This document shows positions 41,614 through 50,738 of a stretch of DNA of 64,000 bases, piece after piece. Source of the DNA: Dyadobacter soli. GTDB lineage: Bacteria; Bacteroidota; Bacteroidia; Cytophagales; Spirosomataceae. The DNA is taken from the NCBI RefSeq assembly GCF_900101885.1, contig NZ_FNAN01000018.1, positions 124,001 through 188,000 of the forward strand, read 5' to 3'. Below the pieces are notes generated by a model, which was not told where the DNA came from, ran no database searches, and saw only the letters and a list, made by a program, of their open reading frames with translations. How positions within the stretch are numbered: the first letter of the stretch is position 1; each line of letters opens with the position of its first letter. A program made the position numbers and the translations under genes.

Positions 41614-44097
41614 CTATTTCCAACGCTCCCCAAGCACCTTCATCCAATACCCCCCAACCACAGACCGTGCCCGAAACCCGACGGATTTCCCATTGGTCGT
41701 CTCATGCCAGTCCGACAGCGGAATGCGATCAGCAGTACCATTCGCATACTTGTAAATGGGCTGAATCAATGCCTGGAAATCCTCCGGCTTCTCAGCGAGC
41801 GTGGCCGTCCAGACAATCCAGTCGGATTTGGTGTAGGTCTTGCGGCTGTCCAGCGGCAGGCCGAAAGGTTGCTGTTTGGTTAGGTAGTAGGCGATTTCTT
41901 TTTGGGCGACGGTTTTTGGGAAGACGTTAAGGTCCAGGAGCTTGTCCCATACCAGGTTGTATTTCTGGCTCCACGTGCCTTTTTTGTCGAAAGTCAATGC
42001 GTAGTGATCGCCGTCGGCGGCCATTTGCACCCATTTCTGGGCGAAGTCTTTGGTCAATGTGGTTACTTCGGCGGCTTCTTTGGATTCGCCGAGTTGTTCG
42101 GCGAGTTTGGCGTAGGAGGCCAGACCCATGATGGCTTTGATAGACAAGTTGGTGTTGTGCGCCAAATGTCCCGCAAAGTCGTCGGTGCAAAGCTGGTTGG
42201 CAGGGTCGAAACCTTCTTTTTTCAGGTAATTGGCCCAAATGCTGAGGGTTTTCCAGTGCTTTTTGGCATAATCGGTGTTGCCTTCCGCTTTGGTAATGGC
42301 GTAGGTGAGAATGAGCATGTTGCCGGATTCTTCCACGGGCATGTCCTCGCCGTATGTCTGCCCGTTCGCGAGCGGGTAGGTGCCTACATCGTGCGCGGCG
42401 AAAGGTTTGGTCCATTTACCGCTTTCCGAGTAGTGGAAAATGGGTTCCATCATGCCTTTGAGCAGCGTCGGGTTGTAGAGCAGGAACAATGGCGCCGATG
42501 GATAAGTGATATCGACCGTTCCAATAGAGCCGTTGCTGAAATTTTCTTTGGAGAAAAACAATGGCGTGCCGGTAGGGTCGGCGGCGAGTTTGTGTGCGGA
42601 AATAGCCTGGCGGTAGGCCAGTACGCAAAGCTCGGCGTATTGTTTGCCGCCGGCATTGAATGCGTCGTCGTAAATGGTTTTGTCGGTTTCCTCGCAGGTT
42701 TGCAGGATTTTGGCAAAGTCGGCCTCGGCGCTTTTCAATTCGCCGGCGATGGTTTTGTTGCCATCTTTGTTCCACCAGGGCCGCAGGTTTTGGCCGAAAT
42801 ACTGAACCGAATAGCCATCATCGTATGCCACCAAAGCATGCAGCGACTTACTTTCAGCTCCTACTTTTCCCGCATTCAATATCAGCCCCATTGACCTGGT
42901 GTCGGCAGGGGCCGCGCCGGCCTGGTCGACGCTCAGGGTGCCTTTGGAAGCAAATTCTTTAATAATATCGGTTGAAAGTCCGATAGCCGAACCCTTCACT
43001 GAGCCTTGCGGCGCCGCGAGATAAGCCTGACCCCAGTCGATTCGTACGTCGTCACCTTTTCTGGCCAGCAGGTTTTGAACCGAATTAGCCAGGGACAATG
43101 TAGTCAAACCATCCTGATTAGCCTCTTTACCAACTACCGACTGCGTGTTGTCATGGGTAGCCCAAAGTCCGGTTACCGCATTCATAATGCTCACATCGTG
43201 CTGCTTGCCGTCGGCTGACTTTACTTCATATATAAGGTAGTTGACCGGCCGCGAGAGCAAATCCATGTCTTTCATAATCAATGGAGCGACGAAACGCACG
43301 GTGAGCTGGACCGGCCCGGCGTCGAAGCGATAAATCGACTGCGTAGCCTTCATCTCAAAGCCAGTCTGCCTGGCCAATGCTACCGCGTCCGCGCCTTTCG
43401 GAGCAATTTCGTCGGCGAGGCCAATATCAATGTAACCTGGCCCGGCGCCATTCTTCACATAGGCTGCCAATGTATTCTTGCCCTTTTTTAATGCCTTCGC
43501 TGCCGCGGGACTGATCGGTTTGAATTCGTAATCGCTCGTAAAGCAAGGCGCGCAATCGTAGGCGGGTACGCCGTTGATGAACACCTGCACATCGTCGTCG
43601 TGGAAGATATTCAGGACAGGCTTTTCAAAATCGACATTCGTGAGGTTGAAATCGCGCCGATACCAAAGCTCCTGCGGGAATTCGGTACCGCCTTTGAGCA
43701 TCGCGTCATTGCGCTCGTGCGTTCCGAAGGGCGCGGGGCCCTGTTTCCAGGTGCCGACATTGTACCCGTCCTTAAACCACCATTTCGGGTCGGGTTTTGT
43801 GACAGTGAATTTGGCAGTGTAAGGTTCCTGTTTGGCCGTCGGCAAAATGGTTTTCATTTCGGCCGTGGAGGCGCCCATGAAGCGATAAGCTTTGCCGTCG
43901 ACGCGGATGAAGCCGTCCATCGGGTGTGGTTTGCCGGTCCAGTGTTTGGTGATGGAGCCCGCAAGCTGGTCGCCGAACGACCATACGCTGGTGTACGGAT
44001 CGATGGTAACGAGGGGAGTGGCCGGCGGCCGGATGGATTGGGCAAAAATCGTTGAGGTAGTGAGTAGCGTCAGCGCGGTAAGCCAGCGTTTGAGCAT
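41614..44097 (-). CDS. Secreted glutaminase-family protein (DUF4964/DUF5127/DUF4965/DUF1793)
   Basis: The 827-residue protein has a signal peptide (ALTLLTTSTIFAQ) and the domain order of the fungal glutaminase A-like family: DUF4964 (PPATPLVTIDPYTSVWSFGDQL), DUF5127, DUF4965 with HDVGTYPLANGQTYGEDMPVEESGNMLIL, and a DUF1793 helical barrel (DFAGHLAHNTNLSIKAIMGLASYA). A galactose-binding-like insertion (WYRRDFNLTNVDF to VKNGAGPGYIDIGLADE, about residues 120-235) sits in the N-terminal half. Bacteroidota members are widespread; glutaminase activity is a family label only, and a glycoside hydrolase-like fold makes a sugar substrate possible. Confidence 0.85.
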   Translation of the reverse strand: MLKRWLTALTLLTTSTIFAQSIRPPATPLVTIDPYTSVWSFGDQLAGSITKHWTGKPHPMDGFIRVDGKAYRFMGASTAEMKTILPTAKQEPYTAKFTVTKPDPKWWFKDGYNVGTWKQGPAPFGTHERNDAMLKGGTEFPQELWYRRDFNLTNVDFEKPVLNIFHDDDVQVFINGVPAYDCAPCFTSDYEFKPISPAAAKALKKGKNTLAAYVKNGAGPGYIDIGLADEIAPKGADAVALARQTGFEMKATQSIYRFDAGPVQLTVRFVAPLIMKDMDLLSRPVNYLIYEVKSADGKQHDVSIMNAVTGLWATHDNTQSVVGKEANQDGLTTLSLANSVQNLLARKGDDVRIDWGQAYLAAPQGSVKGSAIGLSTDIIKEFASKGTLSVDQAGAAPADTRSMGLILNAGKVGAESKSLHALVAYDDGYSVQYFGQNLRPWWNKDGNKTIAGELKSAEADFAKILQTCEETDKTIYDDAFNAGGKQYAELCVLAYRQAISAHKLAADPTGTPLFFSKENFSNGSIGTVDITYPSAPLFLLYNPTLLKGMMEPIFHYSESGKWTKPFAAHDVGTYPLANGQTYGEDMPVEESGNMLILTYAITKAEGNTDYAKKHWKTLSIWANYLKKEGFDPANQLCTDDFAGHLAHNTNLSIKAIMGLASYAKLAEQLGESKEAAEVTTLTKDFAQKWVQMAADGDHYALTFDKKGTWSQKYNLVWDKLLDLNVFPKTVAQKEIAYYLTKQQPFGLPLDSRKTYTKSDWIVWTATLAEKPEDFQALIQPIYKYANGTADRIPLSDWHETTNGKSVGFRARSVVGGYWMKVLGERWK

Positions 44098-44118
44098 AAT
44101 TTCGGTCGGTTTTGTTAG

Positions 44119-44138
44119 CCCGGGATTTCAATCCCGGG
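44119..44138. repeat. CCCGGGATT palindrome upstream of the glutaminase-like gene
   Basis: CCCGGGATT (44119-44127) and AATCCCGGG (44130-44138) form perfect arms around TC, 22 bases before the start codon. The form resembles dispersed REP-like elements of this group rather than a specific operator. Confidence 0.6.
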
Positions 44139-44215
44139 AATTGGAAAATTTCGTAATGATAGGGGTAAGAAGCGTATCGAGCAACGAGGAAGCCATTTGG
44201 GTTGCATTTAATGCG

Positions 44216-44560
44216 CTATTGTTCCGATAGCAGTTGGGAAACTGTATTTTCTAATGCAGGTATCTTGTTGATTATGATATCCCAAACCAGTTCAAGATCA
44301 ATGCCGAAATATTCATGCGCTACGAAGTTCCGGAACGCAATGATCTTTCTCCATTCGATCTCCGGGCGAGTGGATTTGAGGTCGTCCGATAAATGATTGG
44401 CTGCTTCTCCTATAATTTCCAGTTGCCTTTCAACGGCAAAACGAAGCATTGGATCGTCGTATAGGTCGCCCTTTACTTTTCCTTCGATAAAAGAATGAAT
44501 GTAATGAATTGCTTCAAGAATATGCAGTAGCCGTACTTTGTCGCCCTCAGATTTTTTCAT
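44216..44560 (-). CDS. hepT: HepT-like HEPN ribonuclease toxin
   Basis: The 114-residue all-helical protein carries the HEPN nuclease motif Arg77-x4-His82 followed by Tyr84 (RNFVAHEYF), the R-X4-H-X-Y form whose tyrosine is AMPylated by MntA-type partners in the studied HepT/MntA system. It overlaps the upstream nucleotidyltransferase gene by 14 bases, so the antitoxin is translated first. Confidence 0.87.
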   Translation of the reverse strand: MKKSEGDKVRLLHILEAIHYIHSFIEGKVKGDLYDDPMLRFAVERQLEIIGEAANHLSDDLKSTRPEIEWRKIIAFRNFVAHEYFGIDLELVWDIIINKIPALENTVSQLLSEQ

Positions 44561-44837
44561 AGATCAATTGCTTCTCCTGATCGATCTGAGGTTTGATGAA
44601 AGAAGACAGGCCGTTGGAGCTGACGAGATCGACTTTGGTTTGGAGGAGTTCGGTGAGTGCTTCCTGCATGTCGATAAATGCGAAGAAGTCTGCACCATTC
44701 TCGTAATCGAGGTCTACCAGGATATCAACATCGCTTTCGGCGGTTCGTTCACCACGGGCTGCCGAACCGAAAAGATATGCGCGTTTAACGGGCTTATCCC
44801 GGAAGAATTGGGCGGCTTTCTGAATGATTTGCTCCAT
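44547..44837 (-). CDS. mntA: MntA-like minimal nucleotidyltransferase antitoxin
   Basis: The 96-residue protein has the minimal nucleotidyltransferase signature Gly24-Ser25-x10-Asp36-x-Asp38 (YLFGSAARGERTAESDVDILVDLD). Such proteins inactivate HepT by adding AMP to its tyrosine. It is the first gene of the HepT pair and starts about 125 bases downstream of the end of dsbD on the same strand, after a repeat-bearing spacer. Confidence 0.87.
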   Translation of the reverse strand: MEQIIQKAAQFFRDKPVKRAYLFGSAARGERTAESDVDILVDLDYENGADFFAFIDMQEALTELLQTKVDLVSSNGLSSFIKPQIDQEKQLIYEKI

Positions 44838-44888
44838 AATAGGATTGTTTCAGACCCAATATAAGAAATGCAGGGCATATAAAGTTGC

Positions 44889-44953
44889 ATCCCTACGGGA
44901 TTTGAAAGACGTGTATCCAACGTATGGCTACCTATATTACGTCGCTACGCGAC
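44889..44953. repeat. Pair of short TAC-loop hairpins
   Basis: ATCCC-TAC-GGGAT (44889-44901) and GTCGC-TAC-GCGAC (44941-44953) are two hairpins of the same design, 5-base arms with a TAC loop and different stem bases, between dsbD and mntA. They look like dispersed small repeat elements. The open frame crossing them is not a gene. Confidence 0.55.
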
Positions 44954-44963
44954 TGATTGAAGG

Positions 44964-47072
44964 TTATTTCTTCTCAAACGCCGCCTTCCCGCTATCCAGA
45001 AACGCGGCGAACTTCGCGGGATCGAGGTCGTAGTTTTTAGGCTGCACCAGCAGATTTCCCTCGTGATCGACGAGGCAGTAATGTGGCTGCGCGTTGTTGT
45101 TATACTTCACAATTTGCAGGTCTGCATTCTGGGCGCCGATGGTTTTCTTTACTTTATTGTCGTATTTGGAAGTGTACCATTGCGCCTCGGGAAGCTCGGT
45201 TTTGTCGTCGACATAGAGGGCGACGATCACGTAATCGTTGTTCAGGCGCTGCAATACGGCCGGATCAACCCATACGCGTGCTTCCATTTCGCGGCAGTTT
45301 ACGCAGCCGTGGCCGGTAAAGTCGATGAAAACGGGTTTGTTGACCTTTTTCGCGTAAGCCAATGCTTCCTGGTAATCGAAGAAGCCTTCGAGTTCATGAG
45401 GCAAATGGAAAAGGTCGGCGTATTTGCGGGTTTCTGCGGAAATCGCGGATGGGGCCGCTGCGGCGGTTCTTTTGTTCAAATCAAAATCCAATGTCGATTG
45501 CGGCGGCAGGTAGCCGGCCAATGCTTTGAGCGGCGCGCCCCACATCCCGGGGAGCATGTACACGACGAAGGTGAATGTGATAATGGAAAGCAGCAGGCGG
45601 GGAACGCTCACTTTTTCAATCGGCGAATCGTGTGGCGTGCGGATTTTACCTAATAAATAAAAACCGAGCAATGCGAAAATGACGATCCAGAAGGCGAGGT
45701 ACACTTCGCGGTCGAGCAAATGCCAGTGGTATACCTGATCGGCAATGCTGAAAAACTTCAATGCCAAAGCCAGTTCAAGGAAACCCAATACCACTTTCAC
45801 GGTATTCAACCAGCCGCCTGATTTCGGCAGCGATTTTAGCCATTGCGGAAATAATGCGAATGAGGTGAATGGTATTGCGAAAGCCGCCGAGAATGCGGCC
45901 ATACCTACTATCGGTTTCACCACTTCTCCACCCGCGGAGGCTACGAGCAAGCTGCCGACGATCGGCCCGGTGCAGGAGAATGAAACCAGTACCAATGTGA
46001 ATGCCATGAAGAAAACCCCGGCATAACCGCCCTGATCGGCTTTCTGGTCCATTTTATTGACAAAACCGCTCGGTAGTACAATTTCGAAAAGGCCGAGAAA
46101 CGATAAACCAAATGTGATGAAAATGGCGAAAAAGAGCAGGTTAGGCAGCCAGTGCGTGCTGAGGAAGTTGGCAAATGCCGGCCCGTTCAGCCGCGACACG
46201 ACGGTACCTATTAATGTATAGATCAGAATAATTGAAATACCATATACAAACGCCTTCAATTTGCCCTTCTCCTGGTTCGTGAAAAAGCTCACGGTCATCG
46301 GAATGATCGGGAAAACGCACGGGGTAAGCAATGCGACGAGACCGGAAAGGAATGCGGCCAATGCGAAACCTAACAATGAACCACCCGAGTTAGGATCGTC
46401 GGAAGCGGGTTTTTGTGCCGTTTCGATGGTGGTAGCGCTATTGGTATCGGCGGGAATGTCGGATGCGGAAACGGCTACGGCGGTGTCTGTTGCATTTGTA
46501 GGAGCGGTTGGCGCTGTCTTTGGGGCCACTGCCGACTTATCGTCCGGTTTGGCAGCGCCTACGGTGGGTTGTTCAGTAGCGGAGGTGGCTGCGGAGGCTA
46601 CTTTTAATCCTTTGAATTCAAAATCTTCCCCGCCCGGAATGCACAGGCCGCTGACGTGGCTGCAAGTCTGGTATTCGGAAGTCCCTTTGATAACCGGATT
46701 GTCGGCCAGAATTTTGACAGTTTGTTTAAAAACACCCTTCCCTTCAAAATAACGCACATTTCCCTGCCATACTTCCTCGAATTTCGTCTTCGGATTCTGC
46801 GGTTTCAGTTTGCCGACGGTTTCGAAAGTTTTGTTCTTCTCAAATGTAAATGTGGTCAGCATCGGGCCCAGGTCCGGGTCGAAGTCGGAGGAATACATGT
46901 ACCAGTCCTTGTCGATGGTTGCGGTAAAAACCAGGTCTACGGTCTCGCCTTTTTTGACTTCCGGTTTGGAAAAAGAGTAAGTCCAGTGCGCCTTGGCTTT
47001 CTGGACCTGCGCCTGCGCGAAGCCGGCTACAAAAAGGCAAATACTGAGAATGAATATAATACCGCGTTTCAT
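44964..47072 (-). CDS. dsbD: Thiol:disulfide interchange protein DsbD-like
   Basis: The 702-residue protein (ATG at 47072, start of a clear signal peptide RGIIFILSICLFVAGFAQAQ) has an N-terminal periplasmic immunoglobulin-like domain, an Ala/Thr-rich linker (about 190-235), eight membrane helices with TPCVFPIIPM and SCTGPIVGSLL cysteines, and a C-terminal thioredoxin-like domain with the active site CVNC in FTGHGCVNCREMEARVW. It moves electrons from cytoplasmic thioredoxin to periplasmic thiol proteins, for example for cytochrome c maturation. It is divergent to argB. Confidence 0.9.
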   Translation of the reverse strand: MKRGIIFILSICLFVAGFAQAQVQKAKAHWTYSFSKPEVKKGETVDLVFTATIDKDWYMYSSDFDPDLGPMLTTFTFEKNKTFETVGKLKPQNPKTKFEEVWQGNVRYFEGKGVFKQTVKILADNPVIKGTSEYQTCSHVSGLCIPGGEDFEFKGLKVASAATSATEQPTVGAAKPDDKSAVAPKTAPTAPTNATDTAVAVSASDIPADTNSATTIETAQKPASDDPNSGGSLLGFALAAFLSGLVALLTPCVFPIIPMTVSFFTNQEKGKLKAFVYGISIILIYTLIGTVVSRLNGPAFANFLSTHWLPNLLFFAIFITFGLSFLGLFEIVLPSGFVNKMDQKADQGGYAGVFFMAFTLVLVSFSCTGPIVGSLLVASAGGEVVKPIVGMAAFSAAFAIPFTSFALFPQWLKSLPKSGGWLNTVKVVLGFLELALALKFFSIADQVYHWHLLDREVYLAFWIVIFALLGFYLLGKIRTPHDSPIEKVSVPRLLLSIITFTFVVYMLPGMWGAPLKALAGYLPPQSTLDFDLNKRTAAAAPSAISAETRKYADLFHLPHELEGFFDYQEALAYAKKVNKPVFIDFTGHGCVNCREMEARVWVDPAVLQRLNNDYVIVALYVDDKTELPEAQWYTSKYDNKVKKTIGAQNADLQIVKYNNNAQPHYCLVDHEGNLLVQPKNYDLDPAKFAAFLDSGKAAFEKK

Positions 47073-47120
47073 ATCGATGATTTGGGGAAATGGCTTTGCC
47101 GGGCTGTAACTATGATGCCA

Positions 47121-47145
47121 GCCCGGCGAACGTCGCCCGGCGAAC
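47121..47145. repeat. GCCCGGCGAAC direct repeat upstream of dsbD
   Basis: GCCCGGCGAAC occurs at 47121-47131 and again at 47135-47145, in the dsbD-argB divergent region. It may be a small dispersed element or a regulatory site; nothing further can be said. Confidence 0.45.
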
Positions 47146-47239
47146 AATCTACAATTTTGATAGAGCTTTCTTATCGAACGTAATTTTCACAAAAAAATTC
47201 ATCAATTGAAATTCCCTTTACACCGATTCGCGTTTCTGC

Positions 47240-47247
47240 TACCTTTG
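47240..47247 (+). promoter_or_regulatory. argB promoter -7 element
   Basis: TACCTTTG fits the Bacteroidota -7 consensus exactly, 36 bases before the argB start. A TTTA-type -33 box lies about 18 bases upstream. Confidence 0.55.
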
Positions 47248-47282
47248 TCGCCTCAAATCCAGTTCAGTTAACAGTTATTAAC

Positions 47283-48068
47283 ATGTCCCAGACCTTATAC
47301 GTAGTCAAGATCGGCGGTAATGTGATCGACAATCCCGAAGCCTGCGCCCGTTTCCTGAAAGCATTCGCACAGCTCGACGCCCCCCAAATCCTCGTTCACG
47401 GAGGCGGAAAGGTAGCCACGCAGGTAGCCGCGAAATTGCAGATCGAAACGCAGATGGTCGACGGCCGCCGCATTACCGATAAGCCAATGCTGGACGTGGT
47501 AACGATGGTCTACGGAGGGCTCGTTAATAAAAATCTGGTAGCCCAACTCCAAGCCGAAGGATGTAATGCCATTGGCCTCACGGGTGCCGACGGCGGCATT
47601 ATCCGCTCCGTGAAACGCCCCGTGAAAACGATCGACTACGGATTTGTCGGCGATATCGAAGCTGTAAACGGCGAACAAATCAATGCGATCCTTTCCAGCG
47701 GCCTCACGCCGATCATCGCCCCATTGACTTACAGCGCGGAAGGCCTGCTGCTCAATACCAATGCGGATACCATGGCCTCTGCCACCGCCGTAGCGATGTC
47801 GGAAGCATTTGAAGTAAACCTTATTTATTGTTTCGAGAAAAAAGGCGTGCTCTCCGATCCGGACGACGATGACGCGGTAATCGCTAAACTGATACCCGCT
47901 ACTTACGAAGAATACAAAACAACCGGCGCCATTAACAAGGGAATGATTCCAAAACTGGATAATGCATTCGCCGCATTAAACTCCGGGGTTACGCAGGTAA
48001 CGATCTGCCATGCCGATGAGCTGGCGAATGCGGTTTCGGGCGGAGCGGGGACGGCGATTGTGTTGTAA
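47283..48068 (+). CDS. argB: Acetylglutamate kinase
   Basis: The 261-residue amino-acid-kinase-fold protein has VVKIGGNVIDN, the glycine loop LVHGGGKVATQ, and GADGGIIRSVKRP. It phosphorylates N-acetyl- (or N-succinyl-) glutamate in arginine synthesis; Bacteroidota often use the succinyl form, which cannot be decided here. The other arginine gene in the window, argH, is 13 kb away in another operon. Confidence 0.93.
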   Translation: MSQTLYVVKIGGNVIDNPEACARFLKAFAQLDAPQILVHGGGKVATQVAAKLQIETQMVDGRRITDKPMLDVVTMVYGGLVNKNLVAQLQAEGCNAIGLTGADGGIIRSVKRPVKTIDYGFVGDIEAVNGEQINAILSSGLTPIIAPLTYSAEGLLLNTNADTMASATAVAMSEAFEVNLIYCFEKKGVLSDPDDDDAVIAKLIPATYEEYKTTGAINKGMIPKLDNAFAALNSGVTQVTICHADELANAVSGGAGTAIVL

Positions 48069-48110
48069 ATACAACTTATTGTATTGATAGTTATCTAATT
48101 AAATAGATAT

Positions 48111-48145
48111 CTGTAAATTTAGGAATTCAATTCCTAAATTTACAG
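48111..48145. promoter_or_regulatory. 35-nt near-perfect palindrome abutting the DUF4143 ATPase start
   Basis: Two perfect 17-base arms (beginning CTGTAAATTTAGGAATT) surround a single central base. The palindrome ends one base before the ATG at 48147 and occupies the whole ribosome-binding region. It could be a dimeric repressor operator or, as RNA, a hairpin that blocks initiation. Confidence 0.65.
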
Positions 48146-48146
48146 A

Positions 48147-49298
48147 ATGATAGAAAGGAAGCTTGCGACGAAGGTCGATGAAATGCTGGAAAAATACCCG
48201 ATCGTCAGCCTGACCGGCCCACGACAATCGGGGAAGACGACATTGGCTAGGATGGTCAGGCCGGATTATCAGTATGTAAACCTGGAAAACCTAAGTACGC
48301 GCGCATTTGCGCAGGAGGACCCGGTAGGGTTTTTGGAAACTTATCAGAACGGGGTGATCATTGATGAAGTCCAGTATGTGCCGGAACTGTTTTCCTACCT
48401 TCAAGTTTTCACAGACGATCGTAAGCGGAAAGGCGAGTACATATTAACGGGGTCCCAGAACTTTCTCATGATGGAGCAGATAACCCAGTCTCTGGCCGGC
48501 AGGGTTGCTATTTTCTACCTGTTGCCTTTCTCGCTGCAAGAACTTGGAACTTCGACCTATAAGCCGCAAAGCTGGGAGGAATACATTATTTCGGGTTCAT
48601 ATCCCCGAAAATTGACGGAAGACATCGATTCCACCACTTTTTACGATAATTATCTCAGAACCTATATCGAAAGAGACGTTCGCCAATTGAAAAACATCCT
48701 GAATCTGGGTTTGTTTCAGCGCTTCGTTCAGTTGCTGGCCGGGCGGATCGGGCAGCTTTTCAATCAACAAAGCCTTGGTACCGAGCTCGGTATTGATAAT
48801 AAGACGATAAACGCGTGGCTGTCGGTACTCGAAACCTCCTTTATCGCATTCAGGCTGCAACCGTATCACCAGAATTTCAGTAAACGGATCGTCAGCACGC
48901 CGAAGGTTTATTTCTACGACCTGGGCCTGGCGTCGCATTTGCTTGGCATCACCAGTGTGCAGGAGTTGAATGTGCATTTTGCGAAAGGTGCGCTATTCGA
49001 GAATCTGGTTATTAATGAGATTCAAAAGAACATCTTGAATACCGGTCGGCAACCGAAACTCTACTTTTGGCGGGACTATTCGCAGCATGAAGTGGATTTG
49101 ATCATTCAGGAAGGAATGAGCACCAAGGCAGTCGAAATTAAGTCTGGGAAAACAATTCAGAATGACTTTTTCAGCGGGCTGACCTATTTTCAGAAAATGG
49201 CAAATGAAGTCAGCCTGCATTTAATATACGGAGGTACTGAATATCAGTCTAGAAGCATTGGAACTGTGTATTCAATTGGTGACTTAGACAAGCTTTAA
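48147..49298 (+). CDS. AAA ATPase with DUF4143 C-terminal domain
   Basis: The 383-residue protein has Walker A GPRQSGKTT (residues 24-32), Walker B VIIDEVQYVPE, sensor ILTGSQNFLMM, and the DUF4143 tail with LYFWRDYSQHEVDLIIQEG and VEIKSGKT, a PD-(D/E)XK-like pattern (D-x13-E-x-K). These ATPases are common, variably present accessory genes with unknown role, perhaps defence or mobile. The start is fused to the palindrome at 48111-48145. Confidence 0.87.
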   Translation: MIERKLATKVDEMLEKYPIVSLTGPRQSGKTTLARMVRPDYQYVNLENLSTRAFAQEDPVGFLETYQNGVIIDEVQYVPELFSYLQVFTDDRKRKGEYILTGSQNFLMMEQITQSLAGRVAIFYLLPFSLQELGTSTYKPQSWEEYIISGSYPRKLTEDIDSTTFYDNYLRTYIERDVRQLKNILNLGLFQRFVQLLAGRIGQLFNQQSLGTELGIDNKTINAWLSVLETSFIAFRLQPYHQNFSKRIVSTPKVYFYDLGLASHLLGITSVQELNVHFAKGALFENLVINEIQKNILNTGRQPKLYFWRDYSQHEVDLIIQEGMSTKAVEIKSGKTIQNDFFSGLTYFQKMANEVSLHLIYGGTEYQSRSIGTVYSIGDLDKL

Positions 49299-49382
49299 CC
49301 CAATTTTATGACCTAATTATTAAATTTTCTTAAAATTAAATTTAAAGTTCTTAAATTGCATGAGTTAAACCCACTCATTACC

Positions 49383-50711
49383 ATGCTGTTTCGAAAAGGC
49401 CTAGTTCTGGTTTTTTTGCTTTTGTGTGATTGGTGTGCAGGCCAGGCTCCCGAGTTTTATAAGGATGTACAACCGATTATTCATGCCAATTGCGTTCCGT
49501 GCCACCGTGCGGGCGAGGCAGCTCCGTTCCCGCTGGTGACGTTCGAGGACGTTACCAAACGCTCCAAATTCATCAAACAGGTCGTCAGCTCACGGTACAT
49601 GCCACCTTGGAAGGCCGATAACCATTACAATTCCTTTGCGAACGACCGCTCATTGAGCGAAAAAGATATCAAAGCAATCGTCGAATGGATCGACGCCGGT
49701 ACGCCCAAAGGCAAGGCCAATGCGAAAGCCGAGCAGGAGTTACAGGCCCGTCTCGATGCCGGAACCGCTTATAAACGCAAACCTGACCTCAAACTGAGCA
49801 TGAAAGAGGCGTTCACGCTGAAAGGCGACGCCAAAGAGCGCTTCGTCATGTTCAAGATCCCGTTTGAAATGGCGCAGGAGGCCAATGTGGAGGCCATTGA
49901 ATTTACTTCGAATAACAAAAAGCTTATCCATCACGCCAATTTTGCGATCCACCCGGTGCCCGACGCCTCGGTGGACCTGCATAATACCGTGAATGTCGTG
50001 GACCTGAGCGGAGCGGAAGGTGACAAGTATTATGAATGGGTCAAGTATAAAAAAGAAATGACCTATTACGGCGGCTGGATTCCCGGCACGACGGTGGAAG
50101 CTTATCCCGAAGATATGGGCTGGATAATGCCCAAACGGGGCGTGGTGCTGCTTACGGTGCATTTCGGCCCGAGCTCCTTGGATGCCGAAAGCATTGATGG
50201 GTTGAATGTTTTCTTCAAAAAAACACCCATTAAACGCAAAGTAAAGGTGATCAGCCTCGGGTCGGGCGGAATCGGGGAGAAGGAGATTACCCCGCCGCTG
50301 ATGATCTTCGCCAACGAGGTGAACAGTTTTAAACTGCGCATTGCGAACAACCAGCCCGACATTTCGCTCCTGTACGCGTGGCCGCATATGCATTACCTGG
50401 GCAAGGAGTTCAAGGCGTATGCGACGCAGGCTGCGGGCGATACGATCCCCCTCGTGCATGTGCCTGCGTGGGATTTCCGCTGGCAGGAAATTTACAAATA
50501 CAAAAAGCCGGTATTGCTGCCCAAAGGGGCCGTGGTGACGGTGGAAGCAACTTACGATAATACGGCAAGTAACCCCGCAAACCCGCATAATCCGCCGCAG
50601 CTGGTGCTGTCGACGGGTAACATGCGGAGCGATCAGGAGATGATGACGCTCATCCTGATGTACGTCGACCGGGAGCCCGGTGACGACGCGCTGGTTTTCA
50701 AGTGGAATTGA
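49383..50711 (+). CDS. Heme c and PHM-like copper monooxygenase-type secreted protein
   Basis: The 442-residue protein (ATG at 49383) has a signal peptide (VLVFLLLCDWCAGQ) and a cytochrome c-type segment with Cys37-x-x-Cys40-His41 and Met73 in SSRYMPPW as possible distal ligand. The rest resembles the copper type II ascorbate-dependent monooxygenase fold: His183-His184 in KLIHHANFAIHP, His335-Met-His337 in AWPHMHYLGKEF, and Met414 in TGNMRSDQEMM match in order the copper ligands of peptidylglycine monooxygenase. The reaction is unknown. It starts the operon with the CRTAC1 and haloperoxidase-like genes (27-base gap). Confidence 0.82.
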   Translation: MLFRKGLVLVFLLLCDWCAGQAPEFYKDVQPIIHANCVPCHRAGEAAPFPLVTFEDVTKRSKFIKQVVSSRYMPPWKADNHYNSFANDRSLSEKDIKAIVEWIDAGTPKGKANAKAEQELQARLDAGTAYKRKPDLKLSMKEAFTLKGDAKERFVMFKIPFEMAQEANVEAIEFTSNNKKLIHHANFAIHPVPDASVDLHNTVNVVDLSGAEGDKYYEWVKYKKEMTYYGGWIPGTTVEAYPEDMGWIMPKRGVVLLTVHFGPSSLDAESIDGLNVFFKKTPIKRKVKVISLGSGGIGEKEITPPLMIFANEVNSFKLRIANNQPDISLLYAWPHMHYLGKEFKAYATQAAGDTIPLVHVPAWDFRWQEIYKYKKPVLLPKGAVVTVEATYDNTASNPANPHNPPQLVLSTGNMRSDQEMMTLILMYVDREPGDDALVFKWN

Positions 50712-50738
50712 TTCTTACTGGTTCATAAACGGTATTGC

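Noticed and set aside
41902..42894. 330-codon plus-strand frame inside the glutaminase-family gene
   Set aside because: Phe/Val/Gly-rich shadow of the real gene; no domain.
44824..45033. 69-codon plus-strand frame between mntA and dsbD
   Set aside because: It crosses the TAC-loop hairpins and the 3-prime end of dsbD; its apparent sequence comes from the repeats.
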